Assembly (NCBI GenBank): GCA_013306675.1
Contig: JABLUY010000001.1
Span: 404,334-468,333 of the forward strand
DNA: 64,000 bases
Source: Thraustochytrium sp. TN22
Taxonomy: Eukaryota; Sar; Bigyra; Thraustochytrida; Thraustochytriidae
Reading direction: 5' to 3'
This document shows, piece after piece, positions 37,493-47,705 of this stretch. The translations under genes were made by a program, and so were the position numbers. The notes under the pieces are model-generated. The model did not search any database. It was not told where the DNA came from and saw only the letters and a program-made list of their open reading frames with translations. Each line of letters starts with the position of its first letter. Positions within the stretch are counted from its first letter, which is position 1.

Positions 37493-38506
37493 CTACAACG
37501 TAGCCGCAGCGGAGCTTTCGGCGCGAAAGTCAAAGCTCGGATCCAGGCGGTGAGTGTCGAGTCCAGTAAGCAGTGCCTCCGTGTTGCAAAGCAGTGTAAG
37601 GGCAAGCAAGATGGCGCCAAACAGAATCAAAAGGACCTGCATGGCAGCCGGCTCCGGGTCCGCCTCGCACGTGCTGGAGCGGAGGAGGGCGCCGCCCGCG
37701 ATACCCCAGCCAAGACTCGTGACCACCATAAAGAGGATCACCACGAGGGCGGCACGGCGACCGAGCGCGGCAAATCGCACGATGAGCGAGACCAGCACCG
37801 CGTACAGCAGGAGGAGGCCGGAGGACACCGAGAGGCAGGTGCGCCGGCGGTCGCGGCAGGCGGGCCCGCCCCGCGCGCCGTCGCCCCAATGCTCGGCCGC
37901 CAGGAGCGCGCCGAGGAGCGCCGTCAGGTAAATGGGCATGCAGACGAGAATGGCGCGCCGCGTCGCCTGCGTCCAGCACAGGCAGCGCACGTGGTAGAGG
38001 ACGACAGAGTCCATGGGCGCGTCATCGGGCTTGCCCAGCTCCAGGTCGACGAGCCAGACGCCGAGCGCCACGACGCCGGCCCAGACCGCCACGAGCAGGC
38101 TCAGCCAGGCACAGACCAAGGCCAGCACGGCGCAGCCCGCGGGTTTGCTCGCCTGCAGCACCACGACGCCCAGCACGAGCGCAGCAAGCGCAGCGCCGCC
38201 GGTGGCGGCCAGCACCTCGGGCGGCACCCTTCGGTGCCTTCCTCCCTCGCTCGGCTGCAGCAGCGCTGCTGGCTGCAGGTTGCGTGACGCCGCCACGGCC
38301 GTCACGCCTCCCGCCGCGCCGCCCAGCGCCGCCGCCTGCAGCAGCAGCGCGGCGGCCGCGCCGCCGCCGCTGCCCTGGCGCGCCGCCAGGAGCACCGTTG
38401 CCGCCGTCGCGTCGGCCGCCGCCAGCGCCGCGCACGAGGCCACCAGAGCCAGCAGCTGCGGCCGCCGCGCCAGCGCGCGCCAGCGCGTCTCCTCGCCGTC
38501 CTCCAT
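37493..38506 (-). CDS. Multispanning membrane protein, family not recognised
   Basis: Predicted 337 aa from MEDGEETRWRALARR. The upstream part of the frame has no ATG. Hydrophobic segments are visible at about 16-42, 50-70, 98-120, 122-152, 185-205, 232-250, 256-280 and 295-315, so seven or eight transmembrane helices. Short charged loops, one Cys-containing loop (GGPACRDRRRTCL) and a short cytosolic tail rich in Asp/Ser. Sequence between helices 4 and 5 (ELGKPDDAPMDSVVLYHVRC) may be the functional loop. No transporter motif could be named. Head-to-head with the membrane hydrolase gene across 126 bp. Confidence 0.75.
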   Translation of the reverse strand: MEDGEETRWRALARRPQLLALVASCAALAAADATAATVLLAARQGSGGGAAAALLLQAAALGGAAGGVTAVAASRNLQPAALLQPSEGGRHRRVPPEVLAATGGAALAALVLGVVVLQASKPAGCAVLALVCAWLSLLVAVWAGVVALGVWLVDLELGKPDDAPMDSVVLYHVRCLCWTQATRRAILVCMPIYLTALLGALLAAEHWGDGARGGPACRDRRRTCLSVSSGLLLLYAVLVSLIVRFAALGRRAALVVILFMVVTSLGWGIAGGALLRSSTCEADPEPAAMQVLLILFGAILLALTLLCNTEALLTGLDTHRLDPSFDFRAESSAAATL

Positions 38507-38632
38507 CGCGCCGCGCGCGAGCGGCGGCCGGCGCCGAGTCCCAGTCTGCTCGCTCGCTTCAAGCTGCTTGCCCGCTGGGGCGAACCTCGGGGCAGAAGAG
38601 AGGCAGACCAGCAAGCCTTGCTCGCCCCCGTC
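38507..38632. promoter_or_regulatory. Very short bidirectional upstream region
   Basis: Only 126 bp between the two divergent start codons. Both promoters and 5' UTRs must fit here or overlap the neighbouring coding sequence. It contains CTCGCTCGCTTCAAGCTGCT-like sequence and no known core element. Confidence 0.5.
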
Positions 38633-40243
38633 ATGGCGAGCTCGGCCGCCTCCGCGCGGCTCGCCGGGGCGCCGGCGGCCCCGGCGGCCCCGGCGTCCGC
38701 GTCCGCGTCCGCGTCTGCGTCCGCGCCCGCGCCGCAGGCGGCCGCCACGTCGCAGAGCAACTGCATCATCGACGACTACGCGTCCTCGGCGTCCACGGCG
38801 TCGAGCCCACGCTCGCGGGGCTCCGGCTCGGCCGCGGCGCGCGGCTCGGGCGCGGCGAGGGGCGGCGCCGTGACGAGCGGCCCGACGCCCGCCTTCGCTC
38901 TGGCCTCGGCATCGGCCTCTGCTTCTGCTTCTGCTTCTGCCTCATCCAGCTTCCTGCGCAGGTACCGGCGCAGCGCGCAGTTTGAGAGCGGCGTGCTGGC
39001 GAGGCCGAGCAGGCTGGAGCCCATCAGGACGTGCCTGAGCTGGATTTGGCTTGGCCCCGTGCTCGTCATGGTTGGCGCGCTCGTGTGCTTGCTGCTAGGC
39101 GTGCTGTGCGCCGCAGGGCGCGTGGAGCTCTTTGAGGACTGCGGCGACGCCCTCCTGCCGGCCGGCACACTGCTGCCCTGGCTCGCACTTGCCTTCGTCG
39201 TGTACCTAGCGCAGCCCTCTCGCGCCGCGCAGCAGCACGACGCCTTCTATTCGGATGCGCTGCTCGAGGAGGTCTTGGCCGGCGAAAACATCCTCGACGT
39301 CTACACAGTGACCACACGCGGCTGTCCGCCGCGCGACGGCAACGTGGTGGTCTTTCTCAGCGGCGTGGGCGGCGTGCCGGAAACCTGGCAGTCCCACGTC
39401 GAGGCCGTCGTGGACGCCGGCTTCGCCGCGATTCAGATCCAGCTGCCCGGGTCCGGCTGCCTCAGCGCCGTCACGTTTAGCTTCGAGCGCGCGGCACAGA
39501 TCGTCATGCGCGTGCTCGAGCAGGAGGTCCTCGACGCCCAGCCCGCGCTTGACGGGCCGGTCGCGGCGCCTCCGGCGCCAGCACCGCTTCTCGCGGCGGC
39601 CAGTCTCGTCGGAAGCTCCGCGCAACTGCTGGCGTCGCCCACAGACTTTGCGACTGCAGCGAGCCCGGGCCAGCAACAGCAATACCCGCTGCCTCAGCGC
39701 CGCATCGTGCTGGCGGCCTGGGGGCTTAGCTGCCATGTGGCCATGTACCTGGCGTCCTCGCGTCGGCTCGGCAACGCCAACCTCGCGGGGCTCGTGCTCT
39801 GCGGTTGTCCGCAGCTTCCGTCGCGCGCGCTCTCTTGGCCTGCGCGGATGGCCTACAGTGCCTTCCGCGTGGCGTGGATCGCGCAGCTCGCCCGCGTCTC
39901 CGAATACGCCAGCATGGGCCCACAGAATCGCCGCGCGGTATCACTGCAATCGCTGTATCCTGCGGCGCGCGCCGATTGGGCCACCTGCTTCGAGCACTCG
40001 AGGTCCACCTTGCAGCTCGCCTGCGCCGACCTCTTCGTGCCCGTGCTCGTCATTGCCTCCAGTGAGGCCTATCTTGCCGAGGCGCGCCAGCTCTTCGGCC
40101 GCCGCATGCATCATCCCGGTGCCAACGTCGAGGCCGTGCTGGAGCCGCAGCGCCGCCAGGCCGGCCTGCGCTCCTTCCCGCCGCCCTCGGAGGACGCGCT
40201 CTCCGCGCACCTCATCGACTTCGCCTCGCTTTCGCTCCCCTGA
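38633..40243 (+). CDS. Membrane-anchored alpha/beta hydrolase-like protein
   Basis: Predicted 536 aa (first ATG 38633; the frame upstream begins at a TTG). The N-terminal ~120 residues are Ala/Ser-rich and disordered. Two hydrophobic helices follow (about 130-165: IWLGPVLVMVGALVCLLLGV; and about 180-200: LLPWLALAFVVYLA). The hydrolase core starts at ~238 with VVVFLSGVGGVPETWQSHVE, then AIQIQLPGSGCLS. The nucleophile elbow is probably Ser366 in LAAWGLSCHVAMYLA, followed by LAGLVLCGCPQLPSRAL. The acid and His residues are not obvious (a candidate is VPVLVIASSEAYLAEARQLF followed by His residues near 500). It could be an esterase/lipase or an inactive relative; catalytic activity is uncertain. 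Confidence 0.7.
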   Translation: MASSAASARLAGAPAAPAAPASASASASASAPAPQAAATSQSNCIIDDYASSASTASSPRSRGSGSAAARGSGAARGGAVTSGPTPAFALASASASASASASASSSFLRRYRRSAQFESGVLARPSRLEPIRTCLSWIWLGPVLVMVGALVCLLLGVLCAAGRVELFEDCGDALLPAGTLLPWLALAFVVYLAQPSRAAQQHDAFYSDALLEEVLAGENILDVYTVTTRGCPPRDGNVVVFLSGVGGVPETWQSHVEAVVDAGFAAIQIQLPGSGCLSAVTFSFERAAQIVMRVLEQEVLDAQPALDGPVAAPPAPAPLLAAASLVGSSAQLLASPTDFATAASPGQQQQYPLPQRRIVLAAWGLSCHVAMYLASSRRLGNANLAGLVLCGCPQLPSRALSWPARMAYSAFRVAWIAQLARVSEYASMGPQNRRAVSLQSLYPAARADWATCFEHSRSTLQLACADLFVPVLVIASSEAYLAEARQLFGRRMHHPGANVEAVLEPQRRQAGLRSFPPPSEDALSAHLIDFASLSLP

Positions 40244-40753
40244 CCTACACTTTTTAAAGTTAGATCCCGGCGCATCCGGCACTGCGCCGGCCGCCGGCGG
40301 GCTTGCTGGCTTCGGCCGGCGAGGCCCGCCCGCCCCCTCCTCCCTCAGCCCCTTGGGTATGTGTGTGCTCTGTGTGCCCTTTCATCCGTTTCCTGCCCGC
40401 CGTGCGCATTCCGAGTTGTCGCGGCGCTCTGCCTGTTGTGGCGGGCCGCACATCCGGACCGACAGTCGTCTCCATCCAAGAACGACCTTTCATAGCTAGC
40501 TACGCGATGTGTCCTTTTATTTATTTGCTTTTGCTCGCTTGTTTGCTTGCTTGGCCTTGCTTGCAAAGCTCGCTCCCTCACTCGCGCGTGACAGTGATTT
40601 GCGCGCTGGAGAACGTGTGCGGTGACCGGACAAAACGGTCTCCAACGCAAAGTTCGCTTTCGCGTGTGCGCGAGGCAACTTGAGCGGCGCGCGACAACCT
40701 TCGCGGACGAGCAGATCAGGAGCAAGCTCTCTTCGCTCCGAGGCGGCGCAGGC
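40244..40753. other. Intergenic region between tandem + genes
   Basis: 510 bp. Includes a 14-bp block tagctagctacgcg at 40493-40506 that recurs at 44592, then a TTTGCTTGCT/CTCGCTTG-rich stretch (40525-40580). No gene supported. Confidence 0.5.
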
Positions 40754-42250
40754 ATGCCCGCAGGCGGCCTGCGCGCAGTGCGCGGCGCAGGTGGCAAGCG
40801 GCGACCTGCTGGTACCACGGCAGCGGCGGCGGTGCCGCTGACGGTGGAGCAGCGACGGTGGCGCGAGCATGACAAGATCCTCGTGCAGCGCATGGTGGAG
40901 CAGATGCTAGCGCTGACCAGCGCGGAACGACTGGAGAGCACGGACTACCAAGCGCTGGACCGCGAGCTGTCAGCAGCGATGTTAGACAACGAGGCCGCCA
41001 TCGCGCGGATCTTCGAGCATCGCACGCGCGAGGCGCGCGAGCGTCAAAGCGCCGCCAAAGCGCAAGAGCGTGCTTCCGTGCAAGGTGCGACTGATGATAA
41101 GGGCGAGGCTCCAAGGCTGCCTCGTCTCCGCGCGGATGCGAACGAGGTCGTGGCCGCGCCAGGGGCCAAACGCAGTCGCGGGGTGAGTTCCCGCCTCTAC
41201 GCGCAGCCTGCGCCGCCGCGCCCCTCTGTGCCGGTGGGCCGCAAGCTGCCGCCCTCTTCGCGGCCAAAGGCGCGGCCGCCCTCCGTCGTGACTTCGCAGC
41301 AGCCCGCGTCCCGCGGCATGTCTGCCGCCACTGTGCGCACGTCGCTGGCGTCCGCCTCGCAGACTGGGAGCCGCCGCAAGCTGGTCTCCGCGTCGCGCAA
41401 GTCTCCTGAAAGCGCTGCGGAGGACGCTGGCTACGACAGCGAGGCGCTCTCCGCAGGGAGCTACGACCACAGGCGCGCGGCTGAGGAAAAGGCGCGCGAG
41501 CAGAAGCTCGAGATCGAGAAGCTTCGCAAGGAGAAGGAGCGCAAGCTGCTCGCGTCGCGGGAGCGAGCCGCGCGCAAGACGGCGGAGGAAGCCGAGCCTC
41601 AAACCGAAGGCAATGCCGTAAAGGAGGCGAAAGTGACGGACGAGGAAAAAGAACTCCAGGTTGCTGAGGAGGATGACCACAAGGTCGAGGACAAGAAGGA
41701 GAAGGAGAAGGTGCGAGTACCCAAGGAGGAAGATGAGGACGAAGATGGAGACGAGGACGAATACGAGGACGAGGACTTTGACGAGGCTGCATCGCCGACC
41801 TCGCCGCAACTTGCGACTGGACGTGAAATCGGTCACGACGAAGAGGAGGAGGAGGAGGAGGAAGAGACGACAGCGGAGGCCAAGAAGGAAGACGGCAACG
41901 CCGGGGCGGCGGAGCCGGAGGCCCACGAGAGTGACTACGAGGATGATTACGAGGACAGCCTGAGGAGTCCAGGGACGGCAGCTAGGAGTCCGGTCGCAGC
42001 AAGCCCGGTGACGCCAGAAAGTCCCGAAACGGGGACAGAGGAGAGCCCAGTCCCTTCGGTCAAGAGTCCTGCGCTGCCAGCACTCGTGCCTGGGGCATCC
42101 ACAAGGGATGAGACGCGAGAGGCGGCAGCAAGGCCAAGCCTGCCGAAGAAGGCGAGCATGCCGTCGGTCGCACCGGTGGGCGATGACGAGGACTCGAGTG
42201 ACTTGTCAGAGTTTGACAATCTTGACTTCGGCGGCAAGCCGCTGGCATAA
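40754..42250 (+). CDS. Acidic/basic low-complexity coiled-coil protein
   Basis: Predicted 498 aa from MPAGGLRAVRGAGG. A short conserved-looking helical element lies at ~30-110 (VEQRRWREHDKILVQRMVEQ, ESTDYQALDRELSAAMLDNE). Residues 110-230 are Arg/Ser/Pro-rich. A Glu/Lys/Arg coiled coil covers ~235-300 (EEKAREQKLEIEKLRKEKER). Then comes a highly acidic stretch (EDEDEDGDEDEYEDEDFDE; ~325-345, and a second near 365-375) and a Ser/Pro-rich tail ending SSDLSEFDNLDFGGKPLA. No family identified. The short N-terminal helix is the best handle for searches. Confidence 0.65.
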   Translation: MPAGGLRAVRGAGGKRRPAGTTAAAAVPLTVEQRRWREHDKILVQRMVEQMLALTSAERLESTDYQALDRELSAAMLDNEAAIARIFEHRTREARERQSAAKAQERASVQGATDDKGEAPRLPRLRADANEVVAAPGAKRSRGVSSRLYAQPAPPRPSVPVGRKLPPSSRPKARPPSVVTSQQPASRGMSAATVRTSLASASQTGSRRKLVSASRKSPESAAEDAGYDSEALSAGSYDHRRAAEEKAREQKLEIEKLRKEKERKLLASRERAARKTAEEAEPQTEGNAVKEAKVTDEEKELQVAEEDDHKVEDKKEKEKVRVPKEEDEDEDGDEDEYEDEDFDEAASPTSPQLATGREIGHDEEEEEEEEETTAEAKKEDGNAGAAEPEAHESDYEDDYEDSLRSPGTAARSPVAASPVTPESPETGTEESPVPSVKSPALPALVPGASTRDETREAAARPSLPKKASMPSVAPVGDDEDSSDLSEFDNLDFGGKPLA

Positions 42251-42730
42251 AGATTCGAAGGCTCTTCACTGTCAACCATTAAGAGACAGGCTGGTCAGTC
42301 GGAACGATCTGCCGGAGATTGGCATCGGCGGCGCACCGCTAGCCAACAAGACGAAGAGAAAGTAAAAAGACAATGAGTGAACTTCAATCGATCGAGGAAT
42401 CACTTGGCTTTGAGGTACGAGACAGGCTAGCTAGCCAGCCCCAGCGCAGCGCTTGCCTATACATCGAAGTAGAGGCAAGTCGGGAGCAGGAGCAAGGCGC
42501 CAGCTAGCTAGGCCGCCCTCAACCCGCTCCAGGGCGCCATACACGCGGCCGATGCCCATGCGAGCAGGTGAGATGCCCGTGCAAGCAAGGCCGCGCCCCT
42601 GGTCCAAGGTGTCCTTGTTGAAGGAGTAACATGGGGGGAAGTAGGTTGCTTGTTGAGGCCCACCTTGGACTTGGCCGGGAATGATGGTGGTACTAGGTAT
42701 GAGGTCAGGTCAGAGGGCGCGCGCGCTCAA
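42251..42730. other. Convergent intergenic region
   Basis: 480 bp between the acidic coiled-coil gene and the HPt gene. Contains GCTAGCTAGCCAGC-type palindromes near 42425-42440 and 42503-42515. No gene seen. Confidence 0.5.
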
Positions 42731-43303
42731 TCACTCGTCATCGTCGTCGGCCTCCTCAGCCTTGGACTTGAGCTTGGCCGTGGTGTTTTGCACGCGACGA
42801 GCCTCAAAGGCAAGCTTGTTGAGCATCTCGGACATCAGGGCCTTGTCCGGCGTCTCGCCCTCCTTGTCGACCTTCTTGAAATAGTGCTCCACCTCCATGG
42901 CGGCGTTGCCGAGCGCGTTGAGGCTGCACTGCAGCGAGGAGCCCTTGATGGTGTGCGCCTGGCGCCAGACGCCCTCCCAGTCGTCCTTGGGGAAGGACTC
43001 GAAGGCCTTGGTCAGCTTCTCATCGAGGCCATTGGCCAGCAGCTCGATGATCATGAGCATGAACTCCTCCTCGCCGCCGATGGACTCACAGTCGCGCACG
43101 GTGTTCACCTCCTCCTCGGTGAGCTCCTCGTCATGCGTCTGCAGCTTGAGCTCGCCGGCCTCGCCGGCGGCCGCCGCGTCGCCGGCGGCGGCCGCGCCGT
43201 CCTGGCCGCCGGCCCCGCCGTTCTCGACCGGCGCCGCCTCCGCCTTGCCCGCCGTCGCGTCCGCCGCCTCCGTCTGCGCCGCCGCCGCCTCCGCCTCCGC
43301 CAT
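42731..43303 (-). CDS. Histidine-containing phosphotransfer (HPt) protein
   Basis: A 190-aa protein from MAEAEAAAAQTEAAD. Upstream frame is polyArg from GCC repeats without ATG. Residues 1-50 are Ala/Gly-rich linker. The HPt helical bundle spans ~70-175, with the phospho-accepting His117 in WRQAHTIKGSSLQCS and the following Lys and Gly typical of the family; helices LMIIELLANGLDEKLTKAFE and EVEHYFKKVDKE flank it. HPt proteins shuttle phosphate from hybrid histidine kinases to response regulators. No kinase or receiver gene lies within the window, so the partners are elsewhere. The protein is short and free-standing, like plant AHP and yeast Ypd1. Confidence 0.85.
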   Translation of the reverse strand: MAEAEAAAAQTEAADATAGKAEAAPVENGGAGGQDGAAAAGDAAAAGEAGELKLQTHDEELTEEEVNTVRDCESIGGEEEFMLMIIELLANGLDEKLTKAFESFPKDDWEGVWRQAHTIKGSSLQCSLNALGNAAMEVEHYFKKVDKEGETPDKALMSEMLNKLAFEARRVQNTTAKLKSKAEEADDDDE

Positions 43304-43315
43304 CGTGCCTCCGCT

Positions 43316-43346
<31 letters not shown>

Positions 43347-44598
43347 TCGCCCGCGCGCCGCCCGTTCAACTTTGATCCACCCGCCCGGCTCACCGACTCG
43401 GGCGAGCGCGGCGGTCGACTCGCCTCCACTGTCAAGCAGGCAGCTCTTGTAAGTTAGCCTGGCGGCTAACAACTTGAACCAACTCACTCAGAAGGCCTGC
43501 AGCGCTGTTGAGCTTGCAGTTGACTCGAACAAACTCGGACTCCGGGGAGAGAGACGCTATCTTTGCTCGTCTCCGACTCGGAGTCCTGCGCCGCGGTCAG
43601 GCAGGCGCGGCTGCAGCGCAGCAGGCAGCTGGCTGGCCGCGCCGCGCACTGGCCGGCACTGCGCTGCACCGTCGTAGGCAGGGCTAGCCGGCGCGGGCTG
43701 CAATCAGTCAGAGCAGTGGCAGAGGCGAGCTGCCTGGAGGCGCCCAGGACTCGGCGGCGTGCTGGTGCCACCTAGTGGACCACAGCACGTGACCTGAGGC
43801 GCAGGCTCGCGCAGCGAAGCGAATTCGTTAGTAAGTTGGGTGCGAGGCGACGGTCTGGACAACCGGTGGCTGGCTGCTCTGGCCACTGGCAGGCGAGGCT
43901 CTGTCTCCCGGCCATGGTTGGATGGCGTTTGATAGTGGTGGAGCTATCCGGGCAAGAGGTGCGGTGGCTGGAGATCCTTTTCTTTTAGCTTCCACTGTGG
44001 CACAGCGGCGGGAATGGTGACTGGTCGCCGTCGGGCTGCTCAGCTGCTGGCCGTGGCTGGCAGCGGTGAACTCGACCTCGTGCGAGCGCGCCAGCGTGCA
44101 GGCACCCTGGGCTGCGTCCTGGCAATCTCGCACGGCACATCGGGGAACCGCTTGCGCTGGGTTGTGCGAATGGTGGACTCAGGTGGAGGAGGTGAGTTTG
44201 TTGCAGGGGCTTGCAGGGGCTAGGCTCGACTCACTGAGGAATTGGTGCGGTGCTGTGGTGCGTGACGGCGGAGGGCTGAGCCTCCAGCACTGCTCGAGTC
44301 TTGTGGGTAGCAGTGGAGTGCCGAGGCGAGCTTCTACCGGTCTTTTAGACGAAACATTACGGGTAGCTAGAGGAAGCAAGCAGCATTTGCACTGCTTGGA
44401 AACTGGCCTGGCCGGCCTGGCCAACCTCACTGTCACCAGGCTGAGGCGGCGCCATCAAGAGGCAGCCAACTATGTTTGCCTCCAGGCGCCTTGGCGCCAC
44501 TAGCCTGGGCCTGGGCCTGGCTAGCCCAGCAGCTCGTGAACGCAAGACGCACTGCATCTTCTTTCTATGCACTGCATCTTCTATACATCAGTAGCTAG
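43304..44598. other. Intergenic region upstream of the HPt gene
   Basis: About 1.3 kb. The part next to the HPt gene is (CCG)n-rich. GGCCTGGCC repeats occur near 44404-44422. Several short frames on both strands lack recognisable features. No gene supported. Confidence 0.45.
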
Positions 44599-46345
44599 CT
44601 ACGCGCCACCGTAAATGTAAGCCTCATAGTCCTTGGCCTTTGCAGGGCAGTTGTGAAAGTCAGGGCGGTCCTTGCGGTCTGGGTCGTGGTCCAGCATGAT
44701 CTGTGAGTTGGCGCAGCCAATGGCCCAGAAGTTGATCCTGTGCAGTGCGAGCGCAAACTTCCGCGTCAGCCGGTTGTTGCAAGTGCCGAGATCGGTGCGA
44801 ACCTTTGCGCGGGTGAGAGTGCGCTGCACATGAAGGGTGTGGCCAGCTCGAAACGTACATAATGGTGGGACCCCGGTTGCTGATCATATGCCACCAGCCG
44901 GCCGGCAGGTAGAGCATCTCGCCCGCGTTGACGTCGACGTCAATGTAGTCGAGCTGCTCCTTCATGGAACGCTCCTTGGGCGTCAAGTTCTGGCGGAACG
45001 GGAACTTGAGCGGCGACCAGCAGAGCGCCGTGTGCTTGCCTACGCAAGCATTGGGGTAAAGCTTGCGGCTGTCCGTGGGCGGCGCGATGAACCAGCGCTT
45101 GGTGCCCTGAATATGGCTCACCCAGTTGTCGCAGCAGTCATGATGCATTTTCTGTGGCCGGGCGCGCATAATAGGGGATCGAAAGTCAGTCAGTCAGTCA
45201 GTCAGTCGGTCAGAAGCCAGGCGGGCGGAGCGGGCAAGCGCATCAAGCAAGTGACCTACGGTGTCAGCGGATGTAGTGCCCATCCACATCGTGGGCGGCT
45301 GGAACTCAGACGCGGCGAGAAAGGGCGGGAAGCTGACGTTGAACTTGGCGAGCTCGCGCGGCGGCAGCTTCATGTTACGCGGAATGTTACGGTTGCCCGT
45401 GCCGCTGGCGCCGTAGACGATCTTGGTGTCCTGTTCGAGCTTCCAGAGCGCCGGGCCAAAGTCCACGTCGCGCTTGCCCTTGTAGAGGCCCTGCTGGTTG
45501 TACTCCTGGCGCATGAGCGCGGTCTTCTTGGCCACCTTGGGCTCGTAGGGAAAGAACTCGCGCAGCTCTTTCAGCGTCCATCCCTCGGTGAGCACGCCCA
45601 GATGGCGCATGTACTTGAAGGGGATGATTACGGGCGTGCTGGTCTTGCGGAAGATCTCGTGAAACTGCTGGCGCGAGATGGGCTGGCCCAGGCGCGGGAT
45701 GTAGCGCTTGTGAGAGTACTTGCGGAAGAACTCCTCATGCAGCTCCAGCTGCGGCCACATCTTCTTGTACTGCGAGCGCGGCTCGATCGGGTCCGCCGGC
45801 ACGCGGATCTCGGGCGCCTCCAGGTACTTGTCGCCGTCCTGCATGTACAGGCCGCCCAAGCTCTCGACCGGGATGCCCTCCCAGGCGTCGCGGCTCTCCG
45901 TCGAGCTCGCGGACCGCGCGATCTCCTCCTCGGCCATCTCCTCCAGGCGCAGCTCCTCGGGCGACAGCGGCTCGCGCTCCTCGTCCGGCGCCTCGTTCTC
46001 CGGCATCTCGTCATCCTGCACCGGGTACGCGCCGTCGAGCGCCTCCTGCGCGGCGCGCTGAGCTTCCAAAGACAGCATCGCGGTCTCGTCCGCGCTGTCC
46101 CCTTCCGCGGCAAGGTCGCCGGCGTCCCCGGCCTTGGGCGCGAGCGCCTCGCCGGGCGACCCGCCCTGGGGCGTCGTCCACGATAGCAGCAGCAGGAGCG
46201 CCAGCAGCGCAATCAGCACGTCCTTGCCGGTCGGCGACCACCCGCCCTTGCGCCGCGTCTTGCTCTCGCCCGCGGTCTCCGGCAGCAGCGCGTCGCCGCG
46301 CCCAGAGCCGGTCACGCCCTCGCCCTTGGCCATGGCGCGCAGCAT
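44599..46345 (-). CDS. Type II membrane JmjC-domain protein, multi-exon
   Basis: Inferred as complement(join(44599..44823,44855..45151,45260..46345)), 535 aa. The start MLRAMAKGEG is followed by a signal anchor (~45-65, DVLIALLALLLLLSW), so the catalytic part would face the ER/Golgi lumen. Then an acidic stem and a JmjC fold: FRKTSTPVIIPFKYMRHL, ...TSADT|KMHHDCCDNWVSH across intron 1, GTKRWFIAPPTDSRKLYP and AGEMLYLPAGWWHMI. The Fe ligands are likely the His and Asp of HHD and the later His of WWH. Intron 1 (45259-45152, 108 nt) has GT-AG ends and restores the domain exactly. Between YLPAGWWH and the tail (RTDLGTCNNRLTRKFALALH) the frame shifts; a 31-nt GT-AG segment (44854-44824) would fix it but is very short, so a frameshift is the alternative. 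Likely a 2-oxoglutarate-dependent hydroxylase. Confidence 0.75.
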
Positions 46346-47705
46346 CTTGCCTCGCTCGCTCGCTCGCTCGCTCGCTCGCCCAAACCGCCTGCCCGGGCCG
46401 GACCTCGGGGCGCCAGCACAGGCGCTCCGCCGCGCCTGCCCGCTCGCTCGTGCGCGCGCGCGCCGGCAGGCTGGGTCTCGCTCGTCACGGGGTCGCGGCC
46501 GAGAGGTTTTGCTTTCTGAGGTCCGAGTCGCTGGCCGCCTTCGAGGCGGCGGGACGGCCCGGGTCCGGTGCGATCGCGCCGCCCTCGGCCTGGTCCACGC
46601 CGTCGCGTCCGGCGCGGGCGCGGGGCTCTGGCGCGCCGCGGGCGAGGTCTTTGCTCGCGGGTTCTGGCCCCCGCGCAGACCGCATTGCCACGGCCAGCCT
46701 CGCGCATTTTGGCGGCGCCCGTGCGGCTCGCGGCCGCGGGACGACGGCTGGCCGGGTCCGCTGGCAACAGGCCTGGCGGCCTTTTCGTCGAAGGCGCTCG
46801 TGCTCGAGCTCTGTACCACCGCAGGTAACGGCGCCGCGGACGCCGGCGCGCGCCGGCGCGTGCGCGTGACCGGAGTCCGTGACGCGCGGCGACTCGGAGG
46901 TCCTGGCAGGGCTCAACTTGAAGTTGCGGCCACCATGCCGAAAGGACAGGCCCGTGACCGGCCAGCGGCAGTGCCGGGCAGGGACGCCAAGGCTCCGGGC
47001 TCGTGATTCGATTGGGACTTTGGTCGTTGTGTTTCGCGCGGTGGACCCAAGCTCTCCGGAATTGTAAGGTGTAAATTAGTACACGCACATGATGCTCAAC
47101 GTGGCGCCGGCTGTGGTCTCTCGAACGTGCATTGCCGGCCATGTACCGTGTGCGGACGGGTCGGTCAAGATCATCTTGCAGAGCCCAACCGTGACGTACC
47201 ACTTTCATCGTGAATCCACGTCTTACGTTCGTGGGCTGGGTACTATGCCATGGTGGTACTCGGGTGCCCTACCAGATCAGATACCAGGGAGGTGGCCGTA
47301 TCACGGATTACCACGTGAGGTTTAGTCTTCGGCGCCCCGACGCGCCGGAGCAGGTCCTCGTGCTTGTTCGCGACGGCGACGATCAATCGATTCATCAATC
47401 AAAGCCGAGACCTCTCTCCGTCTCGCGCGCGGGCGCGGCGTCGCGGGCGCGCGGGCGGCGGCGGCGGGCGCGGCGGCGGCGGCGCGGCCAGCTGCCGGCG
47501 GAGGTCGGCGCGCGGGCACGGCGCGCGGCAGGCGCGGCGGGCGCGGAGGAGCGGATCGGTCGGGCGGCCGCTGGTGGCAGGCGGCGGCGGGGGCGTCGTC
47601 GTCAGCGGCGGCGCCAGCGGCGGCGCCAGCGGCGCGGCGCGGCGCGCGGACCGCGCACAGGGCGGAGCGCGTCGCGCGGCGCGCGGCGGCGCGCGGCGGC
47701 CGGGC
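46346..47705. other. Divergent intergenic region
   Basis: About 1.36 kb upstream of the JmjC gene (-) and the ankyrin-kinase gene (+). A CTCG microsatellite abuts the JmjC start. The last 300 bp before the kinase gene are very GC-rich, and the kinase frame stays open through them without an ATG. No gene supported. Confidence 0.45.
46351..46379. repeat. CTCG microsatellite next to the JmjC start codon
   Basis: Perfect (CTCG)n starting 6 bp upstream of the JmjC ATG, so within its 5' UTR or promoter. Confidence 0.9.
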
